From Streptomyces sp. DvalAA-43 (GTDB taxonomy: Bacteria > Actinomycetota > Actinomycetes > Streptomycetales > Streptomycetaceae), in contig NZ_FMBW01000022.1 in the NCBI RefSeq assembly GCF_900091725.1, positions 18,657-82,656 on the forward strand: a DNA stretch of 64,000 bases, in the 5' to 3' direction. The notes beneath the pieces are model-generated. The model was given only the letters and a program-made list of their open reading frames with translations, made no database searches and was not told where the DNA came from. The translations under genes and the position numbers were made by a program. Below are positions 35,601 through 44,083 of the stretch, piece by piece (positions within the stretch are counted from its first letter, which is position 1; every line of letters begins with the position of its first letter).

Positions 35601-38600
35601 GCCGAGCACCGGGTGCGGTCCGCACTCCACGACGGTGGTGCAGCCGAGCGCGGCCAGGGCGTCCAGGCAGTCACCGAACCGCACCGGCTCCCGCGCGTGC
35701 CGGGCGAGGTGACCGGCCGAGAGCTCCGGTACGGCGGCGCCGGTCAGGTTGGACACCAGCGGGATCTCGGGGGCATGGAAGGTGATCGTCGCGGCGAAGC
35801 GCTCGAACTGTGCGACGGCGTCCGCCATCAGCGGGGAGTGGAAGGCGCGGGTGCCGTGCAGCCGGGTGATCCGGGCACCCCGCTCCGCCCAGCGGGCGGC
35901 GAGCCCGGCCGTCGCCTCCTCACCGCCGGAGATCACCAGGTCCTCCGGCCCGTTGAGGGCGGCGACCACCACCGAACGGTCCGCGGGAAGCTCCGCGCGC
36001 ACCGCCGCGAGCAGTTCACGGTCCGTGTGGACCGCGTACATCGCTCCGGGCCCGGCGAGGTCCTGCATGGCACTCGCGCGGGCGACGACCAGCCGTACGG
36101 CGTCCGGGAGGCTCAGGGCGCCCGCGACGCAGGCCGCCACGTACTCGCCGAGGCTGTGCCCGGCCACGGCGTCGGGTTCCACCCCGCTCGCGCGCCACAG
36201 GGCGGCCAGCGCGTAGTCCACGGCGAAGAGGGCCGGCTGGGCGAAGCGGGTCTGTTCGAGGTCCACCTTCGGGCCCGGGGCGTCGCACAGCGTCGGCAGC
36301 AGGGAGACGCCGAGCTCGGCGCGGACCACCGCGTCCACCCGGTCGAGCGTCTCGCGGAAGGCGGCGTGCCGGAAGTACAGCGCCTTCGCCATGCCGGGGT
36401 ACTGCGCGCCCTGGCCGGTGAACACGAAGGCCACCGGGCCGTCCCCGCCGCGGCCCGCGACGCCGGACACCACCGCGTCGGTCGGCAGGCCGTTCCGGTA
36501 CGCGGTCAGTGCCTCCGCCGCGTCCTGGTGCGACCGGGCCAGCACGGCGAGGCGGTGGTCGTGGTGGGAGCGCCGGGCTCCGGCGGTGTGGACCAGCGCG
36601 TTCGAGGCCGGCGCGGCACCGTCCTCCGCTCCGACGAACCGTGCGTAGTCACCGGCGAGTCGGCGCAGGGCGGGCCCGCTCTTCGCGGAGACCGGCAGGA
36701 GAAACCATTCACCGCTCTCGGTCGTCTCCACGGCGGGCTGCCGGGCCGGTGCGCCGGAGAGGATCACATGTGCGTTGGTGCCGCCGAAGCCGAACGAGCT
36801 GACGGCCGCCGCCTGTCCGGGGCCCTCGGGCCAGTCCGTCACCGAGCGCGGGATCCGCAGGCGGGAGCCCTCCAGGTCGATCAGCGGGTTGACCGTGCCG
36901 ACGTGCAGCGAGGCCGGGATCCGGCGGTGCTCCAGGCAGAGCACCGTCTTGATCAGACCGGCCATTCCGGCCGCGGCCTCCAGGTGGCCGATGTTGCTCT
37001 TCACCGAGCCGACATGGAGGTCGGTGCCGGCCGGTTCCCCGTAGACGGCGCGCAGTGCGCCCATCTCGATCGGATCGCCGAGCCTGGTGCCGGTGCCGTG
37101 GGCCTCCACGTAACCGATCTGTCCGGGCGTCAGGCCACCGGCGGTGAGGGCCGCGCGCAGTGCGGCCTCCTGGGCCGGTCCGTTCGGCGCGGTCAGAGTG
37201 CTGCTGCGTCCGTCGGAGGAGACCGCCGAGCCCTGGACCAGGGCGCGGATCCGGTCGTCGTCGGCGAGCGCGTCCGTGCTGCGGCGGAGCACCACCACAC
37301 CACAGCCCTCGCCGCGCACATAGCCGTCCGCCGCGGCGTCGAAGGTCTTGCACCGGCCGTCCGGGGCCAGCATGCCGGCCTGGGTGAAGCCGGTGGTCAG
37401 CGCGGGGTCCAGGAGCAGGTTGACGCCGCCGACGACGGCGACGTCGCACGCGCCGCGCCGAAGGTCGTCGCACGCCTGGTGGAGGGCCACCAGGGAGGAC
37501 GAGCAGGCCGTGTCCACCACCTGGCTGGGGCCCCGCAGGTCCCAGAGGTAGGAGATGCGGTTGGCCGCGATGCTGGACGCGTTGCCGGTGCCGTCGTGGG
37601 CGGTGGCGGGGCGGTGGGCGCGGTCCTGGAGGCGGCCGTAGTCGTGGGTGCTGATGCCCACGTAGACGCCGGTCCTGCCCCCGGCGAGCGCCGCCGGGTC
37701 CGTCCCGGCGTCCTCCAGGGCCCGCCATACGGTGGTCAGCAGCAGGCGCTGCTGCGGATCCATGTGCCGGGCCTCGTCGCGGGAGATGCCGAAGAACGCG
37801 GCGTCGAACTCGTCGACGCCGTCGATGAATCCGCCCCATGCCGGTTCGCCGTGCTCCAGCCTGTAGCCGAGCAGTCTGCGGCGCGGCGGCACCTCGGTCA
37901 CCGCGTCCCGCCCGTCGAGGAGCAGCTGCCAGAAGGCGTCGACGTCCTCGGCGCCCGGCAGGCGGCAGGCCATGCCGATGACGGCGACCGGCTCGTGGTC
38001 GTCCGGCGGTCGCGGCGCGGCCGTCTCGGGCTGCTGCCGGGGCCGGGGGGCGTCGCCGCCGGTGAGCGCGTCGGCCAGTGCCGCGACGGTGGGGTGGTTG
38101 TAGAGGGCCTTGGCGTCGACCGGGGCGCCGAGCCAGGCGCGGAGGTCACCGGCGAGTCCGGCGAGCCCCGCCGAGTCGAGTCCGAAGGAGCCGAAGGGCG
38201 TGTTCGCCGGGATCTCGTGGGGGTCGAGCCCCCGGAGGTGGGCGATCCGGCCGGTCAGCCAGTCGGCCACCTCCTTCCGGGTGCGGCCCGGTCCGGCCGG
38301 GGCGGGAGCCGGCCGGGCGGCCGCCGCGGAGGAGGTGTGCACGGGCTTGAGCTCGCCCGCCAGATGGAGGCGCTTGCACTCCTGGCGGCGGACCTTGCCG
38401 CTCGATGTCAGCGGGAGCTGGGCCGGCCGGATCAGTACGACGGTCCGCGGGTCGATCTGGTGCTCGTCGACGACGGCGAGCCGGATGCTCTGCACGACCT
38501 CGTCGCGGTCGGCGTCGCGGAAGCCGCTGCGCGTCAGTTCGCTGACCACGACCAGCTGTTCCGTGCCCTCGGCGTCCTCCACCGAGAAGGCGACGCCCTT

Positions 38601-40043
38601 GTCCCGTTCGAGGGCCGGGTGGGAGTCGGCGACGGTGAGCTCGATGTCCTGCGGGTAGTGGTTGACACCGCGGACCACGATGAGGTCCTTGCGCCGCCCG
38701 GTGATGTAGGTGTCCGCGCCGAGGCGCCCGCCGAGGTCGCCGGTGCGCAGATACGGGCCGCTGCCGTCGGCCAGGCGGGCCCCGAAGGTGGTTTCGGTGG
38801 CCTCGGGGTTCTGCCAGTAGCCGGGGCTCACGGTGTCGCCGCGCAGCCAGATCTCGCCGCACTCGCCGTCCGGCAGCGGGGTGTGCGTCTCCGGGTCCAC
38901 GATCAGCAGTCCGGTGTCCAGCAGGACGTCGCCGTTGCTCGGGAGCCTGCGGCTGCCGGGGGCGCCGTCGGGCACGCGTCGCAGCCGGCCGTGTCCCAGC
39001 TCGTCGCTGTCGAAGGAGTCGACGCCGAGTGTCTCGCCGGACCGCCGCATCGTCACGGCGAGTGTGGACTCGGCCATTCCATAGGCCGGGGTGAAGATGT
39101 CGGTACTACATCGGAACGGCGCGAACTCGGCCGCGAAGCGCTCGATCGACTGGGGCCGGATCGGCTCGGCACCGATCATGAAGGTACGGAGCGCCGAGAG
39201 GTCCAGGCCCTCGCGGTCCTCGGGGCGGATGCGCTCGCAGCACAGGTCGAGCGAGAAGTTGGGGCCGAAGGTCAGCGCGGCCCGGTAGCGGGTGGCCGCG
39301 GTGAGCCAGCGCAGCGGCTCCTGGACGAAGTCGATCGGTGCCATCAGCACGTTCGTCGCACCGGCCCGCAGCGGGTACATGAGCCCGGCGACCAGGCCGA
39401 AGTCGTGGAAGAGCGGCAGCCAGGACAGTGACACCTCGTCCGGTGTCAGCCGGATCACATCGGCGAGCATGTCGAGCTGGTGGACGAGGTTGCGGTGGGT
39501 GACCATCACACCGCGCGGGCGGCCCGTCGAGCCGGAGGTGTACTGGAGGTAGGCGACGTCGTCCGGGCCGGGTTCGGGCCGGTGCCAGGTCTCCGGGTCC
39601 GCCGACAGTTCGGCCGTCGTCATCACGGCGCAGGCTGCGGGGAGTTCGCGGCGCATCGGCTGGACGCGGTCGGCGCCCACCACGGCGAGCCGCGGGGCGC
39701 AGTCGTCGACGATGCCCTCGACCCGCGCGCCCTTCCGGCTCCTGGTCGGCGGGAAGGCGGGCACCGCGATCGCCTTGGCATAGAGGCAGCCCAGGAAGGC
39801 GACGGCGTAGTCGACACCCTGCGGCAGGAGGATCAGTACCCGCTCGCCGGCCATCCCGCGGGCCTGAAGCCCTGCGGCGAGGGACCGGGCGCGCCGGTCG
39901 TACTCGGCGAAGGACAGGCGCTCGGCCTCGTTCTCCCCCTCGGCCAGCATGATGAGCGCGGGCTTTTCGGACGACTCGACAACCCGCGCGCGAACAGCAT
40001 CAATAATGAACACGGAAATATCCCACCGAGACTTTGTTGGCAC
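32691..40043 (-). CDS. hybrid PKS: FAAL-ACP-KS-AT-DH-KR-ACP
   Basis: About 2450 aa. Domains in order: fatty acyl-AMP ligase (15-590; LQYTSGSTGRPRGVMVTH, FHDFGLVAGLMY), ACP (GSFGLDSAGL, ~624), KS (DTACSSS ~844, EAHGTGT, NIGHLEAAAG), AT (GHSLGEY ~1294 and AFHS, malonyl-type), DH (DQHRVAGRPVLPG ~1594 and DACFH ~1756, both catalytic residues present), KR (VTGGLGALG ~2061, Tyr in AAYVTANA) and ACP (ELGLDSLSAV ~2384). It loads its own fatty acid, extends it once with malonate and should leave an alpha,beta-unsaturated acyl chain for the Cys modules. The GTG at 40043 has an AGGAG site; a GTG at 40013 is an alternative. Confidence 0.95.
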   Translation of the reverse strand: MPTKSRWDISVFIIDAVRARVVESSEKPALIMLAEGENEAERLSFAEYDRRARSLAAGLQARGMAGERVLILLPQGVDYAVAFLGCLYAKAIAVPAFPPTRSRKGARVEGIVDDCAPRLAVVGADRVQPMRRELPAACAVMTTAELSADPETWHRPEPGPDDVAYLQYTSGSTGRPRGVMVTHRNLVHQLDMLADVIRLTPDEVSLSWLPLFHDFGLVAGLMYPLRAGATNVLMAPIDFVQEPLRWLTAATRYRAALTFGPNFSLDLCCERIRPEDREGLDLSALRTFMIGAEPIRPQSIERFAAEFAPFRCSTDIFTPAYGMAESTLAVTMRRSGETLGVDSFDSDELGHGRLRRVPDGAPGSRRLPSNGDVLLDTGLLIVDPETHTPLPDGECGEIWLRGDTVSPGYWQNPEATETTFGARLADGSGPYLRTGDLGGRLGADTYITGRRKDLIVVRGVNHYPQDIELTVADSHPALERDKGVAFSVEDAEGTEQLVVVSELTRSGFRDADRDEVVQSIRLAVVDEHQIDPRTVVLIRPAQLPLTSSGKVRRQECKRLHLAGELKPVHTSSAAAARPAPAPAGPGRTRKEVADWLTGRIAHLRGLDPHEIPANTPFGSFGLDSAGLAGLAGDLRAWLGAPVDAKALYNHPTVAALADALTGGDAPRPRQQPETAAPRPPDDHEPVAVIGMACRLPGAEDVDAFWQLLLDGRDAVTEVPPRRRLLGYRLEHGEPAWGGFIDGVDEFDAAFFGISRDEARHMDPQQRLLLTTVWRALEDAGTDPAALAGGRTGVYVGISTHDYGRLQDRAHRPATAHDGTGNASSIAANRISYLWDLRGPSQVVDTACSSSLVALHQACDDLRRGACDVAVVGGVNLLLDPALTTGFTQAGMLAPDGRCKTFDAAADGYVRGEGCGVVVLRRSTDALADDDRIRALVQGSAVSSDGRSSTLTAPNGPAQEAALRAALTAGGLTPGQIGYVEAHGTGTRLGDPIEMGALRAVYGEPAGTDLHVGSVKSNIGHLEAAAGMAGLIKTVLCLEHRRIPASLHVGTVNPLIDLEGSRLRIPRSVTDWPEGPGQAAAVSSFGFGGTNAHVILSGAPARQPAVETTESGEWFLLPVSAKSGPALRRLAGDYARFVGAEDGAAPASNALVHTAGARRSHHDHRLAVLARSHQDAAEALTAYRNGLPTDAVVSGVAGRGGDGPVAFVFTGQGAQYPGMAKALYFRHAAFRETLDRVDAVVRAELGVSLLPTLCDAPGPKVDLEQTRFAQPALFAVDYALAALWRASGVEPDAVAGHSLGEYVAACVAGALSLPDAVRLVVARASAMQDLAGPGAMYAVHTDRELLAAVRAELPADRSVVVAALNGPEDLVISGGEEATAGLAARWAERGARITRLHGTRAFHSPLMADAVAQFERFAATITFHAPEIPLVSNLTGAAVPELSAGHLARHAREPVRFGDCLDALAALGCTTVVECGPHPVLGPLIEAALTEAVSLPSLHRDDTDDRRFAEGLAQWYVRGGRVDWTGVLRDRDGAYGRLPLPVRLPGHPLEPTRHWFTDGGDGRHPLLGAPVELAGAEAHWFSRTLTAEQPWYLDQHRVAGRPVLPGAAMTEWADAAARAVAGDGPWSLRGVSFTAFLPLPDDAPVTTQTVVEAGHRIRGFSRVSGRDEWTEHVTVAAAQAAEPAPDTRADLDRLRDGLTELDVETLYKTLRGRGLDYGPAFRGLRRLWADRTRAVGRVEVTLPAEDHAAHHAHPVVLDACFHVTAAFLGDTEELLLPVGIDRITVHRRLPAHVWCVVRDAGPGADGTRAFDLDLLSDDGEPLAAVEALRLRPVAPDRIAAAAGAGVRTLRTDWVPAPPEATDGRPGTWLVCGTDASPADDWCAGAGTTAQALVVAPDASDEELALLFTEARHRADTVAGLVLRMAPAAADGDPSGPAGTAFAILRQFLREFAADRPEVVVCSTGAVRVPQLPTRPDAGQAMLTGLARAVIAEYPELKCVQVDFEPGGTQPPLSGVLARVAGLPGRGHLAVRDGRWFTARLRESGRGDAATAPVRPDGSYLVTGGLGALGLATARWLADRGARCLVLTSRSVPAGTPREVQELRAAGVRVELWPADVADLPATTGLFRRIDRELPPLRGVVHAAGVTDDAPLVDLDRARFEAVLRPKVQGARNLHTLTAGVELDFLVLFSSLASLTGSAGQAAYVTANAFLDGLAEQRCHEGQVALGVNWGPWAQAGMAARPELLARLARTGITGIGSAEALAALGGLLDDGLPAAGLAAVDWARFTATDNRRLPYTLLSDLAPDRTPDGQLPDTPVEPSEGREGQEGRAADRVAELALRDPQAGKAAIGEELLDAAGELLGLTTRQRDELRPTFGHRRLSELGLDSLSAVRLRNRLLADFSADVPPSFVFGGNTVADVVDLIHRQITLRSLVADDSEADDAGADDVEVLTI

Positions 40044-40050
40044 ATTTCTC

Positions 40051-40064
40051 CTGCTTTTAGGCAG
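40051..40064 (-). promoter_or_regulatory. cluster motif site 9 (CTGCCTAAAAGCAG), PKS leader
   Basis: Palindrome CTGC-(C)TAAAA-GCAG next to the PKS ribosome site; the plus strand reads CTGCTTTTAGGCAG. Orientation is reversed relative to most other copies, but the element is near-palindromic. Confidence 0.35.
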
Positions 40065-40310
40065 CCAGAAATGGCACACATGAGGCCCATAAAAAAAGGA
40101 GCCACTGGGAAACCCGTCGGAACGACAGGGAAAAGAATTCGGTAAGCCGGAAGCCAGGGCTGGCGACATCATCAGCCAGCGGGCACCTCAGCAGGAACTA
40201 CGCATATCCATTCGCACAACCGCCACCACCCTCGACCACTCCCCCGTCCGAGACCCGGCACACTCGGTCGCCGCTTGAAACGCGGCCCACTCGGCCATAA
40301 GTCCTCTGAA

Positions 40311-40322
40311 TGATGATCATCA
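40311..40322. promoter_or_regulatory. 12-bp palindrome TGATGATCATCA (operator-like)
   Basis: Perfect palindrome in the AT-rich core of the intergenic region, flanked by the outer repeat CCTCTG (40303) / CAGAGG (40338). The form fits a dimeric repressor or activator site. Confidence 0.5.
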
Positions 40323-41081
40323 CCCTAATGAGTGAACCAGAGGCGCGTCAAGCATCATTGGAGTTACCCGCAATCGGAATGCAATGCTCCCCTTGTTGAA
40401 ATTACGGGCGGGCAGGTGGTGCGCAAGTGCGAGAAATGTACAAAAATCCGGCACCCGGCACTTCCGGATTAGGAGAGTCCGGAATGGCGGCCATTCAGAG
40501 GTATGAACCTGTTCACCGTACGGACACGGCCCGAAGAATGGGCGGAGCCGTATGCGGCATCAAGATCCGTGACTGGCGCTCCCTACGTAAGGCACCTATG
40601 CTCGGTCGCGGCCGCACGACCGAATGGGCTGTCCAGCAGGGGGAGGTAGGCGCAGGGTCCGGCCACCGATATCGGCTCGGCACTTTCCGGCTCCCACAGT
40701 CCTGATCACACGTCGGCCCGCGTCTTCCCGCCGGGTCCGGCAATCCAAGCCGTACCGTTCCGCGATGCCCTGGGCCCCGCCGGCCGCGCGTCGGTCCCGC
40801 GAGGGACGGCGGCCGCGCACCGTTCGGCCCGTACACCAGGCATACGGACCGCCACCGCGCGGCGTCACAGCTCCGCCCGCCACGGCGGGCCGGACGTTTC
40901 CCACCGGCCACCGGGCTCTGATCACAAGACTCCGCATCACAACACACCGGTTGCTCACCCGGCAGCCCTGCGAGCAGCCGGGACGTCGGCCACCGGGGCC
41001 GGGCGCCGGGCCGGATCCGGCAGGACCAGGTGCGGCTCCACTTCTGACAGATCGTCAACTCACTTTCTGGAGAACATCACC

Positions 41082-41681
41082 GTGACGACAGCCGACACTC
41101 CGGTCGCCGGGGACACCGCAGTGGCGGCCCCCGTGGCCGCCCCCTCCGAGCGCGGTGCCACCGTGTGGCTGACCGGGCTGCCCAGCGCGGGCAAGACCAC
41201 GCTCGCCCTCGCCCTGGCCGAGCGGCTGCGCGCCGAGGGGCACCGGGTCGAGGTGCTGGACGGTGACGAGATCCGCACCTTCCTGTCCAAGGGGCTGGGG
41301 TTCACCCGGGAGGACCGGCACACCCATGTGACCCGGGTCGGGTTCGTCGCCGAAAAGCTGGCCTCCCACGGAGTCAAGGTGCTGGCCCCGGTCATCGCCC
41401 CGTACGCCGGGTCCCGCGCCGCCGTGCGCGAGCAACACGCCGCCGGCCGCACCGAGTTCCTGGAGGTCCATGTCGCCACTCCGGTGGAGCTCTGCTCCGA
41501 GCGTGACGTCAAGGGCCTGTACGCCAGACAGGCCGCGGGCGAGCTCTCCGGCCTGACGGGCGTGGACGATCCGTACGAGGTTCCGGCCGATCCCGAGCTG
41601 CGGATCAGCACACAGGGCCGTTCGGTGGCCGAGTCCGCCGCCGAGCTGTACACCTTCCTGACCGAGAGGGGACTGGCATGA
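41082..41681 (+). CDS. cysC: adenylylsulfate kinase
   Basis: 199 aa, starting at a GTG with a GGAG site. Walker A is LTGLPSAGKTTLA; DGDEIRTFLSKGLGF and the RVGFVAEKLASHGV helix are diagnostic of APS kinase. It phosphorylates APS to PAPS, the donor for sulfotransferases. It overlaps cysD by ATGA. Actinobacteria usually reduce APS directly for cysteine synthesis, so a kinase in a biosynthetic cluster points to PAPS use, yet no sulfotransferase is visible in the window. Confidence 0.96.
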   Translation: MTTADTPVAGDTAVAAPVAAPSERGATVWLTGLPSAGKTTLALALAERLRAEGHRVEVLDGDEIRTFLSKGLGFTREDRHTHVTRVGFVAEKLASHGVKVLAPVIAPYAGSRAAVREQHAAGRTEFLEVHVATPVELCSERDVKGLYARQAAGELSGLTGVDDPYEVPADPELRISTQGRSVAESAAELYTFLTERGLA

Positions 41682-42616
41682 CGACCGCTGCCCGGCACCT
41701 GGTGGACACGCGGGAGAACCCGTTCGTGCTGTCGCACCTGGACGCCCTGGAGGCCGAGTCCGTACACATCTTCCGTGAGGTGGCGGGTGAGTTCGAGCGG
41801 CCGGTGATCCTCTTCTCCGGCGGCAAGGACTCCATCGTCATGCTGCACCTGGCGCTGAAGGCGTTCGCGCCCGCGCCGGTGCCGTTCGCGCTGCTGCACG
41901 TCGACACCGGGCACAACTTCCCCGAGGTCCTGGAGTACCGCGACCGCACGGTGGCCCGGCACGGTCTGCGGCTCCATGTCGCCTCCGTACAGGAGTACAT
42001 GGACGCCGGAAAGCTCCGCGAGCGCCCGGACGGCACCCGCAACCCGCTGCAGACCGTGCCGCTGTTGGACGCCATCGAGAGGGGCGGGTTCGACGCCGTC
42101 TTCGGCGGCGGGCGCCGCGACGAGGAGAAGGCCCGCGCCAAGGAGCGCGTCTTCTCGCTGCGCGACGAGTTCGGCGCCTGGGACCCGCGCCGCCAGCGCC
42201 CCGAGCTGTGGTCCCTGTACAACGGGCGGCACGCGGTCGGCGAGCACGTCCGCGTCTTCCCTCTGTCCAACTGGACCGAGCTGGATGTCTGGCAGTACAT
42301 CGCGCGCGAGGGCATCGAGCTCCCGGAGATCTACTTCGCCCACGAGCGCGAGGTCTTCAGCCGCTCCGGCATGTGGCTGACCGCGGGCGACTGGGGTGGT
42401 CCGAAGGAGCACGAGACGGTCGAACGGCGCCTGGTGCGCTACCGCACCGTGGGCGACATGTCCTGCACCGGTGCCGTCGACTCCGACGCGGCGACCATCG
42501 CCGACGTCATCACCGAGATCGCCGCCAGCCGCCTCACCGAGCGCGGTGCGACGCGTGCCGACGACAAGATGTCCGAAGCCGCCATGGAAGACCGCAAGCG
42601 CGAAGGGTACTTCTAA
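41678..42616 (+). CDS. cysD: sulfate adenylyltransferase subunit 2
   Basis: 312 aa of the PAPS-reductase/ATP-pyrophosphatase fold. The PP-loop is LFSGGKDSIVMLHLALKAF; HVDTGHNFPEV, GGRRDEEKARAKER and the C-terminal CTGAVDS region match CysD throughout, and the length is normal. With CysN it makes APS from ATP and sulfate, driven by GTP hydrolysis. It overlaps cysC and cysN. Confidence 0.97.
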   Translation: MTTAARHLVDTRENPFVLSHLDALEAESVHIFREVAGEFERPVILFSGGKDSIVMLHLALKAFAPAPVPFALLHVDTGHNFPEVLEYRDRTVARHGLRLHVASVQEYMDAGKLRERPDGTRNPLQTVPLLDAIERGGFDAVFGGGRRDEEKARAKERVFSLRDEFGAWDPRRQRPELWSLYNGRHAVGEHVRVFPLSNWTELDVWQYIAREGIELPEIYFAHEREVFSRSGMWLTAGDWGGPKEHETVERRLVRYRTVGDMSCTGAVDSDAATIADVITEIAASRLTERGATRADDKMSEAAMEDRKREGYF

Positions 42617-43941
42617 TGATGAGCACCGTCACCGAAACCAGCACCGCCTCCCTGCTCCGTTTCGCCACCGCCGGCTCCGTCGACGACGGCAAGTCCACCC
42701 TGGTCGGCCGTCTGCTGCACGACTCCAAGTCGGTCCTGGCCGACCAGCTGGAGGCCGTCGAGCGCGCCTCGCGCAGCCGCGGCCAGGAGGCGCCCGACCT
42801 GGCGCTGCTGACCGACGGGCTGCGCGCCGAGCGCGAGCAGGGCATCACCATCGACGTCGCCTACCGCTACTTCGCCACCGCCCGGCGGCGGTTCATCCTG
42901 GCCGACACCCCGGGGCATGTGCAGTACACGCGCAACATGGTGACCGGCGCCTCCACCGCCGAGCTGGCCGTCGTCCTGGTCGACGCCCGCAACGGTGTCG
43001 TCGAGCAGACCCGCCGCCACGCGGCCGTCGCCGCGCTGCTGCGGGTGCCGCACGTGGTCCTGGCCGTCAACAAGATGGACCTGGTCGACTACGCGGAGCC
43101 CGTCTTCGCCGCCATCGCCGAGGAGTTCACCTCCTACGCCGCCTCGCTCGGCGTCAAGGACATCGTGGCGATACCGATCTCCGCACTGGCCGGCGACAAC
43201 GTCGTCGAACCGTCGGCGGCCATGGACTGGTACGGCGGCCCGACCCTGCTCGAACACCTGGAGACCGTCCGGGTCGGCGGCGACCCGCGCGAGGAGCCGG
43301 CCCGCTTCCCGGTCCAGTACGTGATCCGGCCGCAGAGCGCCGAGCACCCGGACCACCGCAGCTATGCCGGGCAGCTCGCCTCCGGTGTCCTGCGTACCGG
43401 CGACACCGTCACCGTGCTGCCGTCGGGCCGCACCACCACCGTCGCGGGCATCGACGCCGTCGGCAGGGAGACCGACCTCGCCTGGGCCCCCCAGTCGGTC
43501 GCCGTCCGCCTCGCCGGGGACATCGACATCTCGCGCGGCGACATGATCGTGGCAGGCCCCGCCCCCGTCCCCACCAAGGACGTCGAGGCGACGGTCTGCC
43601 ACCTCGACGAGCGTCCGCTCCGCATCGGGGAGAAGGTGCTGCTCAAGCACACCACCCGCACGGTGCGCGCCCTCGTCAAGGACATCTCGTACCGGATCGA
43701 CATCGACACGCTGGAACGGCGGTCCGGCGACCGGGGCCTGGCCGTCAACGACATCGGCCATGTGGTGCTGCGCACCGCCGAGCCACTGGCCCTGGACGAC
43801 TACGCCGACAACCGGCGCACGGGCTCGTTCCTGCTGATCGACCCGGCCGACGGCACCACCCTCACCGCCGGTATGGCGGGCGAGGCGTTCCCGGCCGCGG
43901 GCGGGGAAGGCGCCGCGTCCACGGCGGCCGGGGCCGTCTGA
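42616..43941 (+). CDS. cysN: sulfate adenylyltransferase subunit 1 (GTPase)
   Basis: 441 aa, an EF-Tu-like GTPase: G1 GSVDDGKSTLVGRLLHDSK, switch region EQGITIDVAYRYF, DTPGH, and NKMD. Domains II and III follow (HRSYAGQLASGVLRTGD and the C-terminal barrel). It is not fused to an APS kinase; that activity is supplied by cysC. The ATG shares a base with the cysD stop (TAATG). The set supplies APS/PAPS, either for sulfation of a product or to boost sulfur supply for the cysteine modules. Confidence 0.97.
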   Translation: MMSTVTETSTASLLRFATAGSVDDGKSTLVGRLLHDSKSVLADQLEAVERASRSRGQEAPDLALLTDGLRAEREQGITIDVAYRYFATARRRFILADTPGHVQYTRNMVTGASTAELAVVLVDARNGVVEQTRRHAAVAALLRVPHVVLAVNKMDLVDYAEPVFAAIAEEFTSYAASLGVKDIVAIPISALAGDNVVEPSAAMDWYGGPTLLEHLETVRVGGDPREEPARFPVQYVIRPQSAEHPDHRSYAGQLASGVLRTGDTVTVLPSGRTTTVAGIDAVGRETDLAWAPQSVAVRLAGDIDISRGDMIVAGPAPVPTKDVEATVCHLDERPLRIGEKVLLKHTTRTVRALVKDISYRIDIDTLERRSGDRGLAVNDIGHVVLRTAEPLALDDYADNRRTGSFLLIDPADGTTLTAGMAGEAFPAAGGEGAASTAAGAV

Positions 43942-44083
43942 CGCGCGGGGCCGGCGCGCTCGTCGTGCGGTGGCGTCGGCCCCGAGGGCCGTCCCGTGTT
44001 ACCTGGCGGATCGCGCCGGTACCGCGGGTGCCGAAGGAATCAACAGAATCGCATTCAACCGCTCCAGGGGACGTGAACCGCCC

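Larger units (their letters stand above)
40044..41081. promoter_or_regulatory. 1-kb divergent intergenic between PKS and cysC
   Basis: The most AT-rich stretch of the window (40.2-40.5 kb). It contains several inverted repeats: TGATGATCATCA (40311-40322) inside CCTCTG...CAGAGG (40303-40343), TTCCGGA/TCCGGAA (40462-40484) and GAATGGC/GCCATTC (40482-40496). A 92-codon open frame (40427-40705) has non-Streptomyces codon use and I do not call it. Probably the main regulatory region of the PKS-NRPS operon. Confidence 0.6.

Noticed and set aside
32691..40043. Methylmalonyl-specific AT in the hybrid PKS
   Set aside because: The motifs GHSLGEY and AFHS are malonyl-type; the methylmalonyl GHSQG and YASH forms are absent.
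40427..40705. 92-codon open frame in the PKS-cysC intergenic region
   Set aside because: Its third codon positions are not G/C-rich, it resembles nothing I know and overlaps several inverted repeats.
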